Notes: generated by a model from the sequence alone, not told the origin. A DNA stretch of 64,000 nt from Pseudomonas mendocina (GCF_900636545.1 NZ_LR134290.1:2046001-2110000); one strand, 5' to 3'. Shown: positions 1 to 9,607, counted from the stretch's first letter. Made by a program: numbers and translations.

Positions 1-172
1 CAATCGTCTGGTGATGTTGCTTTCCGGTCAGGATTTCGCCGCGCTGCAAACGCCGCTGGGCAAGGAGATGCTCCTGCAGCAGGCGCTGGCCAGCGTGCAG
101 GAACTGGCGCAGAAGGAAACCGGCAGCACTGTGGTCGAGCAGGTGCTGTTCACCAATTTCGTGTTGCAGTAG
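1..172 (+). CDS. fliL: Flagellar basal body-associated protein FliL, C-terminal fragment
   Basis: The window opens inside a gene; the frame starting at base 2 reads 56 residues to a TAG at 170-172. The fragment ends in VVEQVLFTNFVLQ, the kind of short hydrophobic-aromatic tail that closes FliL proteins. FliL is a single-pass inner-membrane protein that sits around the stator and supports motor torque. Position supports the call: fliM starts 12 bases after the stop, which is the usual fliL-fliM order. The N-terminal membrane anchor lies outside the window and cannot be checked. Confidence 0.85.
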   Translation, partial: NRLVMLLSGQDFAALQTPLGKEMLLQQALASVQELAQKETGSTVVEQVLFTNFVLQ

Positions 173-184
173 CGGGAGCCGAAG

Positions 185-1156
185 ATGGCCGTGCAAGACC
201 TGCTTTCCCAGGACGAGATCGATGCGCTGCTGCATGGTGTCGATGACGGCCTGGTAGAAACCGAGGACGCCGCGGAACCGGGTAGCGTCAAACAATATGA
301 CCTGACCAGTCAGGATCGTATCGTCCGTGGGCGCATGCCCACCCTGGAGATGATCAACGAGCGTTTCGCTCGTTACACGCGCATCAGCATGTTCAACCTG
401 CTGCGCCGCTCGGCCGATGTTGCCGTCGGTGGCGTGCAGGTGATGAAATTCGGCGAATACGTGCATTCGTTGTACGTGCCGACCAGCCTCAATCTGGTGA
501 AGATGAAGCCGTTGCGCGGCACTGGCCTGTTCATCCTTGATGCCAAGCTGGTATTCAAGCTGGTCGACAATTTCTTTGGCGGTGACGGCCGTCACGCCAA
601 GATCGAGGGCCGCGAGTTCACTCCCACCGAGCTGCGCGTGGTGCGCATGGTGCTCGACCAGGCCTTCGTCGACCTGCGCGAAGCCTGGCACGCGGTGATG
701 GACATCAACTTCGAGTACGTCAACTCCGAGGTCAACCCGGCGCTGGCCAATATCGTCAGCCCGAGCGAGGTGGTGGTCGTGTCCACCTTCCATATCGAGC
801 TGGACGGCGGTGGCGGCGACCTGCACATCACCATGCCGTATTCGATGATCGAGCCGATCCGCGAGATGCTCGATGCCGGCTTCCAATCCGATGTCGACGA
901 TCAGGATGAGCGCTGGATCAAGGCCCTGCGCGAAGACATCCTCGATGTCAGCGTGCCGCTGGCCGCCACGGTGGCGCGCCGTCAGTTGAAACTGCGCGAC
1001 ATCCTGCACATGCAGCCGGGCGACGTGATTCCGGTGGAGCTGCCGGAGAACGTAGTCATGCGAGCCAATGGCGTGCCCACCTTCAAGGTCAAGCTGGGTG
1101 CCCACAAGGGCAACCTGGCCCTGCAGGTGCTGGAACCAATCGAACGTCAGCGCTGA
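185..1156 (+). CDS. fliM: Flagellar motor switch protein FliM
   Basis: FliM forms the middle of the cytoplasmic C-ring and binds phosphorylated CheY to reverse rotation. The 323-residue product matches the family length. The N-terminal CheY-binding peptide is visible as LSQDEIDALLHG around residues 7-18, followed by the middle domain with the GG-rich segment typical of FliM (about residues 125-140) and a SpoA (C-ring) domain in the last 80 residues. A GGAG element lies just upstream of the ATG. It sits between fliL and fliN in the standard order. Confidence 0.97.
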   Translation: MAVQDLLSQDEIDALLHGVDDGLVETEDAAEPGSVKQYDLTSQDRIVRGRMPTLEMINERFARYTRISMFNLLRRSADVAVGGVQVMKFGEYVHSLYVPTSLNLVKMKPLRGTGLFILDAKLVFKLVDNFFGGDGRHAKIEGREFTPTELRVVRMVLDQAFVDLREAWHAVMDINFEYVNSEVNPALANIVSPSEVVVVSTFHIELDGGGGDLHITMPYSMIEPIREMLDAGFQSDVDDQDERWIKALREDILDVSVPLAATVARRQLKLRDILHMQPGDVIPVELPENVVMRANGVPTFKVKLGAHKGNLALQVLEPIERQR

Positions 1157-1229
1157 GGCGCTGGAACTAACCCCCTAGGGTCGGCAGACCCGATGCAAAC
1201 GAATAGCTGAAGCCAGGCGAGGAAAGACG

Positions 1230-1697
1230 ATGGCAGACGAAGAAAATACCTCCCCAGAGGAACAGGCGCTGGCCGATGAGTGGGCTGCCGCGCTGGCAGA
1301 AGCCGGTGATGCGGGGCAGGACGATATCGATGCGATGCTGGCCGGGCAGGCCGCTGCACAACCGGCAGCCCCGCGTGCGCCGATGGAGGAGTTCGGTAGC
1401 GCGCCGCCACCCATCAACCTGCCGGCCAACCTGGATGGGCCGAATCTGGACGTGATTCTGGATATTCCGGTGTCCATCTCGATGGAGGTGGGCAATACCG
1501 ACATCACCATCCGTAACCTGCTGCAGCTCAATCAGGGGTCGGTGATCGAGTTGGATCGCCTGGCTGGTGAGCCTCTCGATGTGCTGGTCAACGGTACGCT
1601 GATCGCTCATGGCGAAGTGGTGGTGGTCAACGAGAAGTTCGGCATCCGCCTGACGGACGTGATCAGCCCCAGCGAACGTATCAAGAAGCTGCGCTGA
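1230..1697 (+). CDS. fliN: Flagellar motor switch protein FliN
   Basis: FliN forms the base of the C-ring with FliM and is a docking point for the export apparatus. The 155-residue protein has an acidic, alanine-rich N-terminal half that is longer than the enterobacterial form. The SpoA domain fills about residues 75-155, with the recognisable core DVILDIPVSISMEVG and the end GIRLTDVISPSERIKKL. A GAGG element precedes the ATG. It lies 73 bases after fliM and 2 bases before fliO, so translation of the next gene is probably coupled. Confidence 0.97.
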   Translation: MADEENTSPEEQALADEWAAALAEAGDAGQDDIDAMLAGQAAAQPAAPRAPMEEFGSAPPPINLPANLDGPNLDVILDIPVSISMEVGNTDITIRNLLQLNQGSVIELDRLAGEPLDVLVNGTLIAHGEVVVVNEKFGIRLTDVISPSERIKKLR

Positions 1698-1699
1698 TC

Positions 1700-2131
1700 A
1701 TGGCCCGACTCTTAGCGTTGTTGCTTGCTCTGCCGGCGCTCGCGTTGGCCGCCGAGCCTGCGGGCAAGGCTGCCACGCCCATGGCCGGTAGTGATGTCGC
1801 CGGCCAGCTGGGCCAGTTGCTGCTTGGGTTGTTGCTGGTCATCGGCCTGATCTTCGTCCTGGCCTGGCTGCTGCGCCGCGTGCAGCAGTTGGCACCTCGT
1901 GGCGGGCAAGTGATCAAGCTGCTGGCCACCCAGCCACTGGGGCCGCGTGATCGCTTGGTGCTGGTGCAGGTAGGCAACGAGCAGATTTTGCTGGGCCTGT
2001 CCGCCGGGCGTATCGCGCCTCTGCATGTACTCAAGGAGCCCGTGCATCTGGCCGATGCCGAGCCGGCTACACCGGAATTCGCCCAGCGCCTGATGGAGTT
2101 GCTGGGCAAGGATCAGAAGGACAAATCCTGA
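1700..2131 (+). CDS. fliO: Flagellar biosynthetic protein FliO
   Basis: FliO is a small membrane protein that assists assembly of the FliP ring of the flagellar type III export gate. The 143-residue product has a signal-like hydrophobic N-terminus (residues 1-18) and one strong membrane segment at about 37-57, followed by the cytoplasmic domain containing [15 protein letters not shown]. FliO is poorly conserved, and identity rests on this architecture and on the slot between fliN and fliP. The stop overlaps the fliP start by one base (TGATG). Confidence 0.93.
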   Translation: MARLLALLLALPALALAAEPAGKAATPMAGSDVAGQLGQLLLGLLLVIGLIFVLAWLLRRVQQLAPRGGQVIKLLATQPLGPRDRLVLVQVGNEQILLGLSAGRIAPLHVLKEPVHLADAEPATPEFAQRLMELLGKDQKDKS

Positions 2132-2916
2132 TGCTGCGCTTGTTGCTGGTGCTGGTGCTGAGCCTGGCCGCTTCACTGGCGTTTGCCGAAGATCCGCCCG
2201 GCGCCAGCTCGCTGATTCAGCAGGGCAACAGCCCGCTGTCGATTCCGGCCATCACCCTGTCGACGGACGCAGAAGGCCAGCAGGAATACTCGGTCAGTTT
2301 GCAGATTCTGCTGATCATGACCGCGCTGAGTTTCATTCCGGCGTTCGTCATGCTGATGACCAGCTTCACCCGGATCATCATTGTCTTTTCCATCCTGCGT
2401 CAGGCCCTGGGCCTGCAGCAGACGCCCTCCAACCAGATCCTCGTCGGTCTGGCGCTGTTTTTGACGATGTTCATCATGGCGCCGGTTTTCGATCGGATTA
2501 ACACCGATGCCCTGCAGCCCTACCTCAACGAGGAAATCATCGCTCAGGAGGCGCTCACCCGGGCAGAGGGGCCGATCCGCGACTTCATGTTGGCGCAGAC
2601 CCGTGAGAGCGACCTCGCCCTGTTCGTGCGCCTGTCCAAGCGCACCGACCTTGCAGGGGTCGAGGACGTGCCGCTGACCATTCTGGTGCCGGCTTTCGTT
2701 ACCTCCGAGTTGAAGACTGCCTTCCAGATCGGCTTCATGATCTTCATACCGTTTTTGATCATCGATATGGTGGTCGCCAGTATCCTCATGGCGATGGGCA
2801 TGATGATGCTGTCGCCACTGATCATCTCCCTGCCGTTCAAGATCATGCTGTTCGTCCTGGTTGATGGCTGGGCGCTGATCATGGGCACCCTGGCCGCCAG
2901 TTTCGGCACGTTATAG
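2131..2916 (+). CDS. fliP: Flagellar type III export gate protein FliP
   Basis: FliP forms the core pentamer of the export gate through which rod, hook and filament subunits pass. The 261-residue product begins with a cleavable signal peptide ending near AFA (about residue 19). It then has the FliP membrane segments, including the family stretch [20 protein letters not shown] near residues 75-94, a periplasmic loop, and two C-terminal membrane helices. The start overlaps the fliO stop by one base. Confidence 0.97.
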   Translation: MLRLLLVLVLSLAASLAFAEDPPGASSLIQQGNSPLSIPAITLSTDAEGQQEYSVSLQILLIMTALSFIPAFVMLMTSFTRIIIVFSILRQALGLQQTPSNQILVGLALFLTMFIMAPVFDRINTDALQPYLNEEIIAQEALTRAEGPIRDFMLAQTRESDLALFVRLSKRTDLAGVEDVPLTILVPAFVTSELKTAFQIGFMIFIPFLIIDMVVASILMAMGMMMLSPLIISLPFKIMLFVLVDGWALIMGTLAASFGTL

Positions 2917-2927
2917 CGAGGCTTTTG

Positions 2928-3197
2928 ATGACTCCCGAGGTGGCGGTTGACCTGTTTCGCGAAGCGCTCTGGCTGATCGTGCTGATCGTCGGTCTGGCAG
3001 TCGTGCCAAGCCTGGTGGTCGGTCTGATCGTGGCCATGTTCCAGGCGGCTACGCAGATCAACGAACAGACCTTGAGCTTTCTGCCGCGTCTGATGGTGAT
3101 GTTGATCACCCTGATCTGGGCCGGCCCCTGGCTGGTGAGTCAGTTGATGGAGTACACCCAGACGCTGATGCAGAACATTCCGTACCTCATAGGTTGA
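2928..3197 (+). CDS. fliQ: Flagellar export gate protein FliQ
   Basis: FliQ is the 89-residue, two-helix subunit that wraps around the FliP/FliR core of the export gate. The chosen ATG gives MTPEVAVDLFREALWL, matching the usual FliQ N-terminus and length. An in-frame TTG one codon earlier is less likely. Two membrane helices are visible at about residues 17-40 and 54-72. It lies 11 bases after fliP and 13 before fliR. Confidence 0.96.
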   Translation: MTPEVAVDLFREALWLIVLIVGLAVVPSLVVGLIVAMFQAATQINEQTLSFLPRLMVMLITLIWAGPWLVSQLMEYTQTLMQNIPYLIG

Positions 3198-3210
3198 GGG
3201 GCAGGGCGCG

Positions 3211-3987
3211 ATGTTGGAGTTGAGCAACGAGCAGATCAGCGGCTGGGTCGGCCAGTTCCTGCTGCCGTTGTTTCGTATCGCCGCGATGCTGATGGTGATG
3301 CCGATCATCGGCACCCAGCTGGTGCCAACCCGCGTGCGCCTCTACCTGGCGCTGGCCATCAGTGTCGTGCTGGTACCGACGCTGCCGCCGATGCCGCAGG
3401 TCGATGCGTTGAGTCTGCGCAGCCTGCTGATGATTCTCGAGCAAGTGCTGATCGGCGCCATGTTCGGTTTTATCCTGCAGTTGTTCTTTCACCTGTTTGC
3501 CGTAGCGGGGCAGATCATCGCCATGCAGATGGGCCTGGGGTTCGCCTCCATGGTCGACCCGACCAATGGCGTGTCGGTACCGGTACTCGGCCAGTTCATG
3601 CTGATGCTGGTGACGCTGCTGTTCCTGGCGATCAACGGCCATCTGGTGGTGCTGGAAATCCTCGCCGAAAGCTTCATCAGTCTGCCGCCGGGGCAGGGGA
3701 TGATGGTCAACCACTACTGGACATTGGCTGGCAAGTTGAGCTGGGTGATCGGCGCCGGACTGTTGCTCACATTGCCCATGGTCACGGCGCTGCTGGTGAT
3801 CAACCTGGCGTTCGGTGTGATGACCCGCGCCGCGCCGCAACTGAACATCTTTTCCATCGGCTTCCCCCTGACCCTGGCCATGGGCCTGGTGATCTTCTGG
3901 GTGGGGCTCTCCGATTTCGGCAGCCTGTTTCAGGCGCTGGCCAGCGAAGCCCTGCAGCAGTTGGGCGAGTTCGCGTTGACGCGATGA
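3211..3987 (+). CDS. fliR: Flagellar export gate protein FliR
   Basis: FliR caps the FliP5-FliQ4-FliR1 export gate. The 258-residue product is highly hydrophobic, with about six membrane segments, and carries the FliR-type stretch QMGLGFASMVDPTNG near residue 107 and the conserved MTRAAPQLNIFSIGFPL near 207. It follows fliQ and precedes flhB by 9 bases, the standard order. Confidence 0.97.
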   Translation: MLELSNEQISGWVGQFLLPLFRIAAMLMVMPIIGTQLVPTRVRLYLALAISVVLVPTLPPMPQVDALSLRSLLMILEQVLIGAMFGFILQLFFHLFAVAGQIIAMQMGLGFASMVDPTNGVSVPVLGQFMLMLVTLLFLAINGHLVVLEILAESFISLPPGQGMMVNHYWTLAGKLSWVIGAGLLLTLPMVTALLVINLAFGVMTRAAPQLNIFSIGFPLTLAMGLVIFWVGLSDFGSLFQALASEALQQLGEFALTR

Positions 3988-3996
3988 GGGGCGAGC

Positions 3997-5133
3997 ATGG
4001 CTGAGAGCGAGAGCGGCGCTGACAAGAGCGAGGAACCCACAGGCAAGCGACTTGAAGAGTCGCGCAAGAAAGGTCAGATCGCTCGCTCCAAGGAACTCAA
4101 CACCCTGGCGGTGACCCTCACCGGCACCGTGGCCCTGATCATCTTCGGCGCCTACATGGGCAATGTGCTGATGGACATCATGCGCGGCAACTTCAGCCTG
4201 CCGCGTGAGGTGTTGATGAGTGAGCGCAGCATGGCGCTGTACCTGCTTGCCTCTGGCAAGGAGGCGTTATTGGCGGTGCAGCCATTTTTGCTTGCCTTGC
4301 TGATCGCTTCCGTTGCTGGGCCGATTGCATTGGGCGGCTGGCTGTTTTCTGCCGAGGCGTTGCAACCGAAGGCCAGCCGGATGAATCCGTTGGCGGGTCT
4401 CAAACGGATGTTTTCGGTTCAGGCTCTGGTCGAGCTGATCAAGGCGCTGGCCAAGTTCCTGGTCATCCTCGCCGTGGCGCTGGTGGTACTTTCGGTGGAT
4501 CAGGATGATCTGCTGGCGATTGCCAACGAGCCTATCGAGCCGGCCATCCTGCACAGTCTCAAGGTGGTTGGCTGGAGCGCGTTTTGGTTGTCCTGCGGCC
4601 TGATCCTGATCGCCGCCGTGGATGTACCGTTCCAGCTGTGGAGTCACAAGCAGAAGCTGATGATGACCAAGCAGGAAGTGCGCGACGAGTACAAGGACAC
4701 CGAGGGCAAGCCCGAGGTCAAGGGGCGTATTCGTCAGCTGCAGCGCGAAATGGCCGAGCGCCGGATGATGCAGGCGGTGCCACAGGCCGACGTGGTGATC
4801 ACCAACCCGACGCACTTCGCTGTGGCGCTCAAGTATGACCCGGAGAAGGGAGGCGCGCCGATGCTGCTGGCCAAGGGCGGTGACTTCCTGGCGTTGAAGA
4901 TCCGCGAGATCGCCCAGGAGCATCAGGTGATGGTGCTTGAGTCTCCGGCGCTGGCGCGGGCCGTGTATTACTCCACCGAGCTCGATCAGGAAATTCCCGC
5001 GGGCCTTTACCTGGCGGTGGCCCAGGTCCTGGCCTACGTCTATCAGCTGCGCCAGTACAAGGCCGGCAAGGGCAAGCGACCGGGACCTCTACCGGATTTG
5101 CCCATTCCTGCGGATCTGCGCCGCGACTCTTGA
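3997..5133 (+). CDS. flhB: Flagellar export switch protein FlhB
   Basis: FlhB controls the change in export specificity from hook to filament subunits. The 378-residue protein starts with a charged cytoplasmic segment (SGADKSEEPTGKRLEESRKKGQ), has four membrane helices in residues 30-215, and a C-terminal cytoplasmic domain. The autocleavage motif NPTH is at residues 270-273 and is intact. A separate gene at 19510-19851 encodes only the part after this motif. The next gene, flhA, is 100 bases away and has its own promoter signal. Confidence 0.97.
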   Translation: MAESESGADKSEEPTGKRLEESRKKGQIARSKELNTLAVTLTGTVALIIFGAYMGNVLMDIMRGNFSLPREVLMSERSMALYLLASGKEALLAVQPFLLALLIASVAGPIALGGWLFSAEALQPKASRMNPLAGLKRMFSVQALVELIKALAKFLVILAVALVVLSVDQDDLLAIANEPIEPAILHSLKVVGWSAFWLSCGLILIAAVDVPFQLWSHKQKLMMTKQEVRDEYKDTEGKPEVKGRIRQLQREMAERRMMQAVPQADVVITNPTHFAVALKYDPEKGGAPMLLAKGGDFLALKIREIAQEHQVMVLESPALARAVYYSTELDQEIPAGLYLAVAQVLAYVYQLRQYKAGKGKRPGPLPDLPIPADLRRDS

Positions 5134-5160
5134 GCGTTCTAAGCGCTGCTCCGTCATTTC

Positions 5161-5175
5161 TGGAACGCTTCTTGC
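5161..5175 (+). promoter_or_regulatory. Candidate sigma-54 (RpoN) promoter of flhA
   Basis: The sequence TGGAACGCTTCTTGC has GG and GC separated by exactly 10 bases and fits the -24/-12 consensus TGGCACG-N4-TTGC. It lies in the 100-base gap between flhB and flhA, about 60 bases before the flhA start. RpoN and FleQ control of flhA is established for Pseudomonas flagellar hierarchies. Activity here is inferred from the match. Confidence 0.7.
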
Positions 5176-5233
5176 CATTACCCCTTCAGGACGCACTTTC
5201 GCGTCAAAAGATTGAACGGCTTGGGGTAGGGAC

Positions 5234-7363
5234 GTGGCAGTAGATCGCGCACAGTTAATCGGTGATGTCCGCAGCAATCTGGCGGGCCTGCGCCACGGCA
5301 ATCTGGGTATTCCCTTGCTGCTGCTGGTCATGCTCGGCATGGTCATGCTGCCGATCCCGGCGTTCCTGCTCGATGTGCTGTTCACCTTCAGCATCGCCCT
5401 GTCGATCGTCGTGCTGCTGGTCAGTATCTATGCGCTGCGTCCATTGGACTTTGCGGTATTCCCCACCATCCTGCTGGCTGCGACGCTATTGCGTCTGGCG
5501 CTGAACGTGGCCTCGACCCGTGTTGTGCTGCTCAACGGTCACGAGGGGCACGGTGCGGCCGGCCAAGTGATCCAGGCCTTCGGTGAAGTGGTGATCGGCG
5601 GCAACTACGTGGTCGGTATCGTGGTGTTCGCCATTTTGATGATCATCAACTTCGTCGTGGTCACCAAGGGCGCCGGGCGTATCTCCGAGGTGAGCGCGCG
5701 CTTCACCCTTGATGCCATGCCTGGCAAGCAGATGGCCATCGACGCCGACCTCAACGCCGGTCTGATCGATCAGGTCGAAGCCAAGAAGCGTCGTTCGGAA
5801 GTGGCGCAGGAGGCGGATTTCTATGGCTCGATGGACGGTGCCAGCAAGTTCGTCCGTGGCGATGCCATCGCCGGCCTGCTGATTCTGTTCATCAACCTCA
5901 TCGGCGGTATCGCCATTGGCGTGCTGCAGCACAGCCTGGCTTTCGCTGACGCCGGTAAGGTCTATACCCTGCTGACCATCGGTGACGGCCTGGTGGCGCA
6001 GATTCCTTCCCTGCTGCTGTCGACCGCCGCTGCGGTGATGGTTACCCGGGTTTCCATCTCCGAAGACATGGGCGCCCAGGTCAATCGGCAGATGTTCGCC
6101 TCGCCGCGGGCATTGGCCGTGGCTGCGGCGATCATGATCGCCATGGGCCTGGTGCCGGGCATGCCGCATTTCTCCTTCATCAGCCTGGGCCTGATCGCTG
6201 CTGGCGGCGCCTATTGGATCGCCCACCGTCAACGCAAGATCAAGGAAGAGGAGGTCAAGGAGGTCCAGCGCCAACAGGAGCTGATCCCGGCGCAGAAGGC
6301 GCAGGAGGTCAAGGAGCTGGGTTGGGATGATGTGACACCGGTGGATATGGTCGGTTTGGAGGTGGGCTATCGGCTGATCCCGTTGGTCGATCGTAACCAG
6401 GGTGGCCAGTTGCTGGCGCGGATCAAGGGTGTACGCAAGAAGCTGTCGCAGGAGATGGGCTTTCTCATGCCGTCGGTGCATATCCGCGACAACCTTGATC
6501 TTGCGCCCAATGCCTATCGCCTGACGCTGATGGGCGTCAGTGTGGCCGAGGCCGAGGTCTACCCGGATCGCGAGCTGGCGATCAATCCCGGCCAGGTGTT
6601 CGGCCCGCTCAATGGCATCGCCGCCAAAGATCCGGCGTTCGGTCTGGAGGCGGTGTGGATCGATCCCAGTCAGCGTGACCAGGCGCAATCGCTCGGTTAC
6701 ACCGTGGTCGATGCCAGCACCGTGGTCGCTACTCACCTGAATCAGATCCTGCACAAGCACGCTCACGAGCTGCTCGGACATGAGGAGGTGCAGCAGCTGA
6801 TGCAACTGCTGGCCAAGAGTTCGCCCAAGCTGGCCGAAGAACTGGTGCCCGGACTGGTGTCGCTGTCGACGCTGCTCAAGGTGTTGCAGGCGCTGTTGCA
6901 GGAACAGGTGCCGGTACGCGACATCCGTACCATCGCCGAGGCGATCGCCAATGTCGCACCAAAGAGTCAAGATCCCGCCGCCATGGTGGCGGCCGTTCGC
7001 GTGTCGCTGGCCCGCGCCATCGTGCAAAGCATTGTGGGACTAGAGCCGGAGCTGCCTGTGATCACCCTTGAACCAAGGTTGGAACAGATATTGCTGAACA
7101 GTCTGCAGAAGGCCGGTCAGGGTAGCGAGGATGGCATCCTCCTCGAACCTGGCATGGCCGAGAAGCTGCAGCGTTCCCTGGTGGAAGCGGCGCAGCGCCA
7201 GGAAATGCTCGGCAAGCCGGTGATTCTGCTGGTAGCCGGACCGGTCCGGGCGATGCTGTCGCGCTTCGCGCGGCTGGCGGTACCTAGCATGCACGTGCTG
7301 GCGTACCAGGAAATTCCGGACAACAAGCAGGTCACCATAGTCGCTACGGTTGGCCAGAACTGA
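5234..7363 (+). CDS. flhA: Flagellar export apparatus protein FlhA
   Basis: FlhA forms the nonameric ring of the flagellar type III export gate and couples proton flow to export. The 709-residue product has about eight membrane segments in residues 20-320, with the FHIPEP-family loop (RFTLDAMPGKQMAIDADLN, about residues 155-173), then a cytoplasmic domain of about 380 residues. The GTG start is chosen because it gives MAVDRAQLIGD, the usual length and N-terminus. It is preceded by a G-rich element and the sigma-54-like promoter. It leads the flhA-flhF-fleN-fliA group. Confidence 0.96.
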   Translation: MAVDRAQLIGDVRSNLAGLRHGNLGIPLLLLVMLGMVMLPIPAFLLDVLFTFSIALSIVVLLVSIYALRPLDFAVFPTILLAATLLRLALNVASTRVVLLNGHEGHGAAGQVIQAFGEVVIGGNYVVGIVVFAILMIINFVVVTKGAGRISEVSARFTLDAMPGKQMAIDADLNAGLIDQVEAKKRRSEVAQEADFYGSMDGASKFVRGDAIAGLLILFINLIGGIAIGVLQHSLAFADAGKVYTLLTIGDGLVAQIPSLLLSTAAAVMVTRVSISEDMGAQVNRQMFASPRALAVAAAIMIAMGLVPGMPHFSFISLGLIAAGGAYWIAHRQRKIKEEEVKEVQRQQELIPAQKAQEVKELGWDDVTPVDMVGLEVGYRLIPLVDRNQGGQLLARIKGVRKKLSQEMGFLMPSVHIRDNLDLAPNAYRLTLMGVSVAEAEVYPDRELAINPGQVFGPLNGIAAKDPAFGLEAVWIDPSQRDQAQSLGYTVVDASTVVATHLNQILHKHAHELLGHEEVQQLMQLLAKSSPKLAEELVPGLVSLSTLLKVLQALLQEQVPVRDIRTIAEAIANVAPKSQDPAAMVAAVRVSLARAIVQSIVGLEPELPVITLEPRLEQILLNSLQKAGQGSEDGILLEPGMAEKLQRSLVEAAQRQEMLGKPVILLVAGPVRAMLSRFARLAVPSMHVLAYQEIPDNKQVTIVATVGQN

Positions 7364-7374
7364 GGTAAAGGGTC

Positions 7375-8685
7375 ATGCAGGTCAAACGCTTCTTCGCCGC
7401 CGATATGCGGACCGCCATGAAACTGGTGCGTGACGAATTGGGCGCTGATGCCTCGATCATCGGCAATCGCCGCGTTGCCGGTGGCGTCGAGCTGACTGCT
7501 GCGCTGGATTACCAGGCGCCGACGCCGGTACGCCCGAACCCGGCACTGGAAGCCGAATTGCGCAAGACCCAGGCGCGCATCGCCAGCGCCCAGGCCGAGC
7601 TGACCACCCGTGCCGAGCAGGATGCCGGTAAGGACCGTCAACTGTTCGCCAATGAATCCTTGTTGGCACCGGAGCTGCCGGCGACTCCGGTCAAGCCGCA
7701 GCGCCCGGTCGAGGCCGCAGCGCCTGCTACGCCGGCGGTCGATCCACGTGCGCTGGATGCCATGCGCTTCGAGCTCAACGGCCTGCGTGAGCTGATCGAA
7801 GTGCAACTGGGCTCCATCGCCTGGGGGCAACTGCAGAACCGCCGCCCGCAACAAGCCAATCTGTGGCGTCGCCTACAGCGCATGGGGCTGTCCGCCGAAT
7901 TGACCCAAGCGCTGCTGGGCAAGGTCGCGGGCGTGGCCGAGCCTCGTCAGGCCTGGCGCATGCTGCTGGCGCACCTGGCTCATGCGATCAAAACGCCCAA
8001 GGTCGAGCCGCTGGAAGAGGGCGGAGTGATCGCGCTGGTCGGTCCTGCCGGCATGGGCAAGACTACTACTCTGGCCAAGCTGGCCGCCCGCTACGTGCTT
8101 AAGTACGGCGCGCAACAGGTCGCTCTGGTGAGCATGGACAGCTTTCGTATCGGTGCGCAGGAGCAGCTCAAGACGCTCGGGCGTATCCTTGGCGTTTCGG
8201 TGACCCAGATCGACCCCGGTCAGTCTCTGCTGCAGGCTTTGGCCCCACTGGCCAAGAAGCGCGTGGTGCTGGTCGATACTGCCGGCTTGCCGGGTAACGA
8301 TCCGGCGCTGCGCCTGCAGCTGGAAAGCCTGGCCTCGGCACGCATCAAGGCGAAGAATTATCTGGTACTGGCGGCAACAAGTCAGAGCCAAGTGCTCAAG
8401 GCGGCCTACCATAGTTATAAGCGTTGTGGCCTCGCAGGCTGCATACTGACGAAACTGGATGAGGCGGCGAGCCTGGGCGAGGTTTTAGGTCTGGCTATAG
8501 GCCAGCAACTGCCGGTAGCCTATGTCACAGACGGGCCGCGGATCCCTGATGATCTGCAAGTGCCGCGCAGCCATCAACTGGTCAGTCGTGCAGTAGGGCT
8601 GCAGGCCGCCGAGGAACCGAGTGAAGATGCCATGGCGCAGATGTTCGCCGGCCTTTACCACAAGCCGGCGCAGCGAGCCGGCTGA
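7375..8685 (+). CDS. flhF: Flagellar placement GTPase FlhF
   Basis: FlhF is an SRP-type GTPase that marks the cell pole where the flagellum is built. The 436-residue product has the FlhF N-terminal stretch (MQVKRFFAADMRTAMKLVRD), a variable linker rich in Ala and Pro, the helical N domain, and a GTPase G domain. The P-loop is GPAGMGKTTT at about residues 223-232, followed by SMDSFRIGAQEQLK, DTAGLPG and TKLDEA motifs. It starts 11 bases after flhA and precedes its partner fleN. Confidence 0.97.
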   Translation: MQVKRFFAADMRTAMKLVRDELGADASIIGNRRVAGGVELTAALDYQAPTPVRPNPALEAELRKTQARIASAQAELTTRAEQDAGKDRQLFANESLLAPELPATPVKPQRPVEAAAPATPAVDPRALDAMRFELNGLRELIEVQLGSIAWGQLQNRRPQQANLWRRLQRMGLSAELTQALLGKVAGVAEPRQAWRMLLAHLAHAIKTPKVEPLEEGGVIALVGPAGMGKTTTLAKLAARYVLKYGAQQVALVSMDSFRIGAQEQLKTLGRILGVSVTQIDPGQSLLQALAPLAKKRVVLVDTAGLPGNDPALRLQLESLASARIKAKNYLVLAATSQSQVLKAAYHSYKRCGLAGCILTKLDEAASLGEVLGLAIGQQLPVAYVTDGPRIPDDLQVPRSHQLVSRAVGLQAAEEPSEDAMAQMFAGLYHKPAQRAG

Positions 8686-8705
8686 AACGGCGAGAATGTT
8701 GCACC

Positions 8706-8728
8706 CTCTCGCGCAGGTGGCGCGAGAG
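8706..8728 (+). other. Hairpin in the flhF-fleN gap
   Basis: The 91-base flhF-fleN gap contains CTCTCGCG and CGCGAGAG, perfect 8-base arms around a 7-base loop. No T-run follows, so it does not look like an intrinsic terminator. It may pause, process or protect the transcript between the two genes; this is inference. Confidence 0.45.
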
Positions 8729-8776
8729 TGAACGGCCTGAGGGCCAAGTCGAAGTTAGACAAGGTGTAAAGAGAAC

Positions 8777-9607
8777 ATGGGTATGCATCCCGTACAGGTG
8801 ATCGCGGTGACCGGCGGCAAAGGTGGCGTCGGCAAGACCAATGTGTCGGTGAATCTGTCCATGGCCCTGGCCGATCTCGGTCGTCGGGTAATGCTGATGG
8901 ATGCCGACCTAGGCCTGGCCAATGTCGACGTGCTGCTGGGTTTGACGCCCAAGCGCACGCTGGCCGATGTCATTGCGGGCGAATGCGACCTGCGCGATGT
9001 GCTGCTGCAGGGGCCAGGTGGCGTTCGTATCGTGCCAGCAGCGTCCGGTACGCAGAGCATGGTTAGCCTTACGCCGATGCAGCATGCAGGCCTGATCCAG
9101 GCGTTCAGCGATATCAGTGAGAACCTTGATGTGCTGGTGATCGATACGGCCGCGGGGATCGGTGATGCAGTGGTCAGTTTCGTGCGCGCGGCGCAGGAGA
9201 TCCTCGTGGTGGTCTGCGACGAGCCCACGTCGATCACCGACGCCTACGCGCTGATCAAGCTGCTCAATCGTGATCACGGCATCAGCCGCTTCCGCGTTCT
9301 GGCCAACATGGCGCACAGCCCGCAGGAAGGGCGCAATCTCTTTGCTAAGCTGACCAAGGTGACGGATCGCTTCCTCGATGTCGCCCTGCAGTACGTCGGC
9401 GCCGTGCCCTACGATGAGTGTGTGCGTAAAGCCGTGCAGAAACAGCGCGCAGTCTATGAAGCCTTCCCTCGCTCCAAGTGCGCCCTGGCGTTCAAGGCGA
9501 TAGCTCAGAAGGTTGACACCTGGCCGCTGCCGGCCAATCCCCGTGGCCATCTGGAGTTTTTCGTCGAGCGTCTGGTGCAGCAACCGACTGCAGACTCGGC
9601 CGTATGA
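8777..9607 (+). CDS. fleN: Flagellar number regulator FleN (FlhG), MinD-like ATPase
   Basis: FleN (FlhG) is a MinD/ParA-type ATPase that restrains FleQ and limits flagellar number. The 276-residue protein shows the deviant Walker A motif GGKGGVGKTNVSVNL at about residues 12-26, the switch segment MDADLGLANVDVLLG, and the Walker B-like LDVLVIDTAAGIG. An AGGTG-like element lies shortly before the ATG. Its stop overlaps the fliA start by 4 bases, and it follows its functional partner flhF. Confidence 0.96.
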   Translation: MGMHPVQVIAVTGGKGGVGKTNVSVNLSMALADLGRRVMLMDADLGLANVDVLLGLTPKRTLADVIAGECDLRDVLLQGPGGVRIVPAASGTQSMVSLTPMQHAGLIQAFSDISENLDVLVIDTAAGIGDAVVSFVRAAQEILVVVCDEPTSITDAYALIKLLNRDHGISRFRVLANMAHSPQEGRNLFAKLTKVTDRFLDVALQYVGAVPYDECVRKAVQKQRAVYEAFPRSKCALAFKAIAQKVDTWPLPANPRGHLEFFVERLVQQPTADSAV

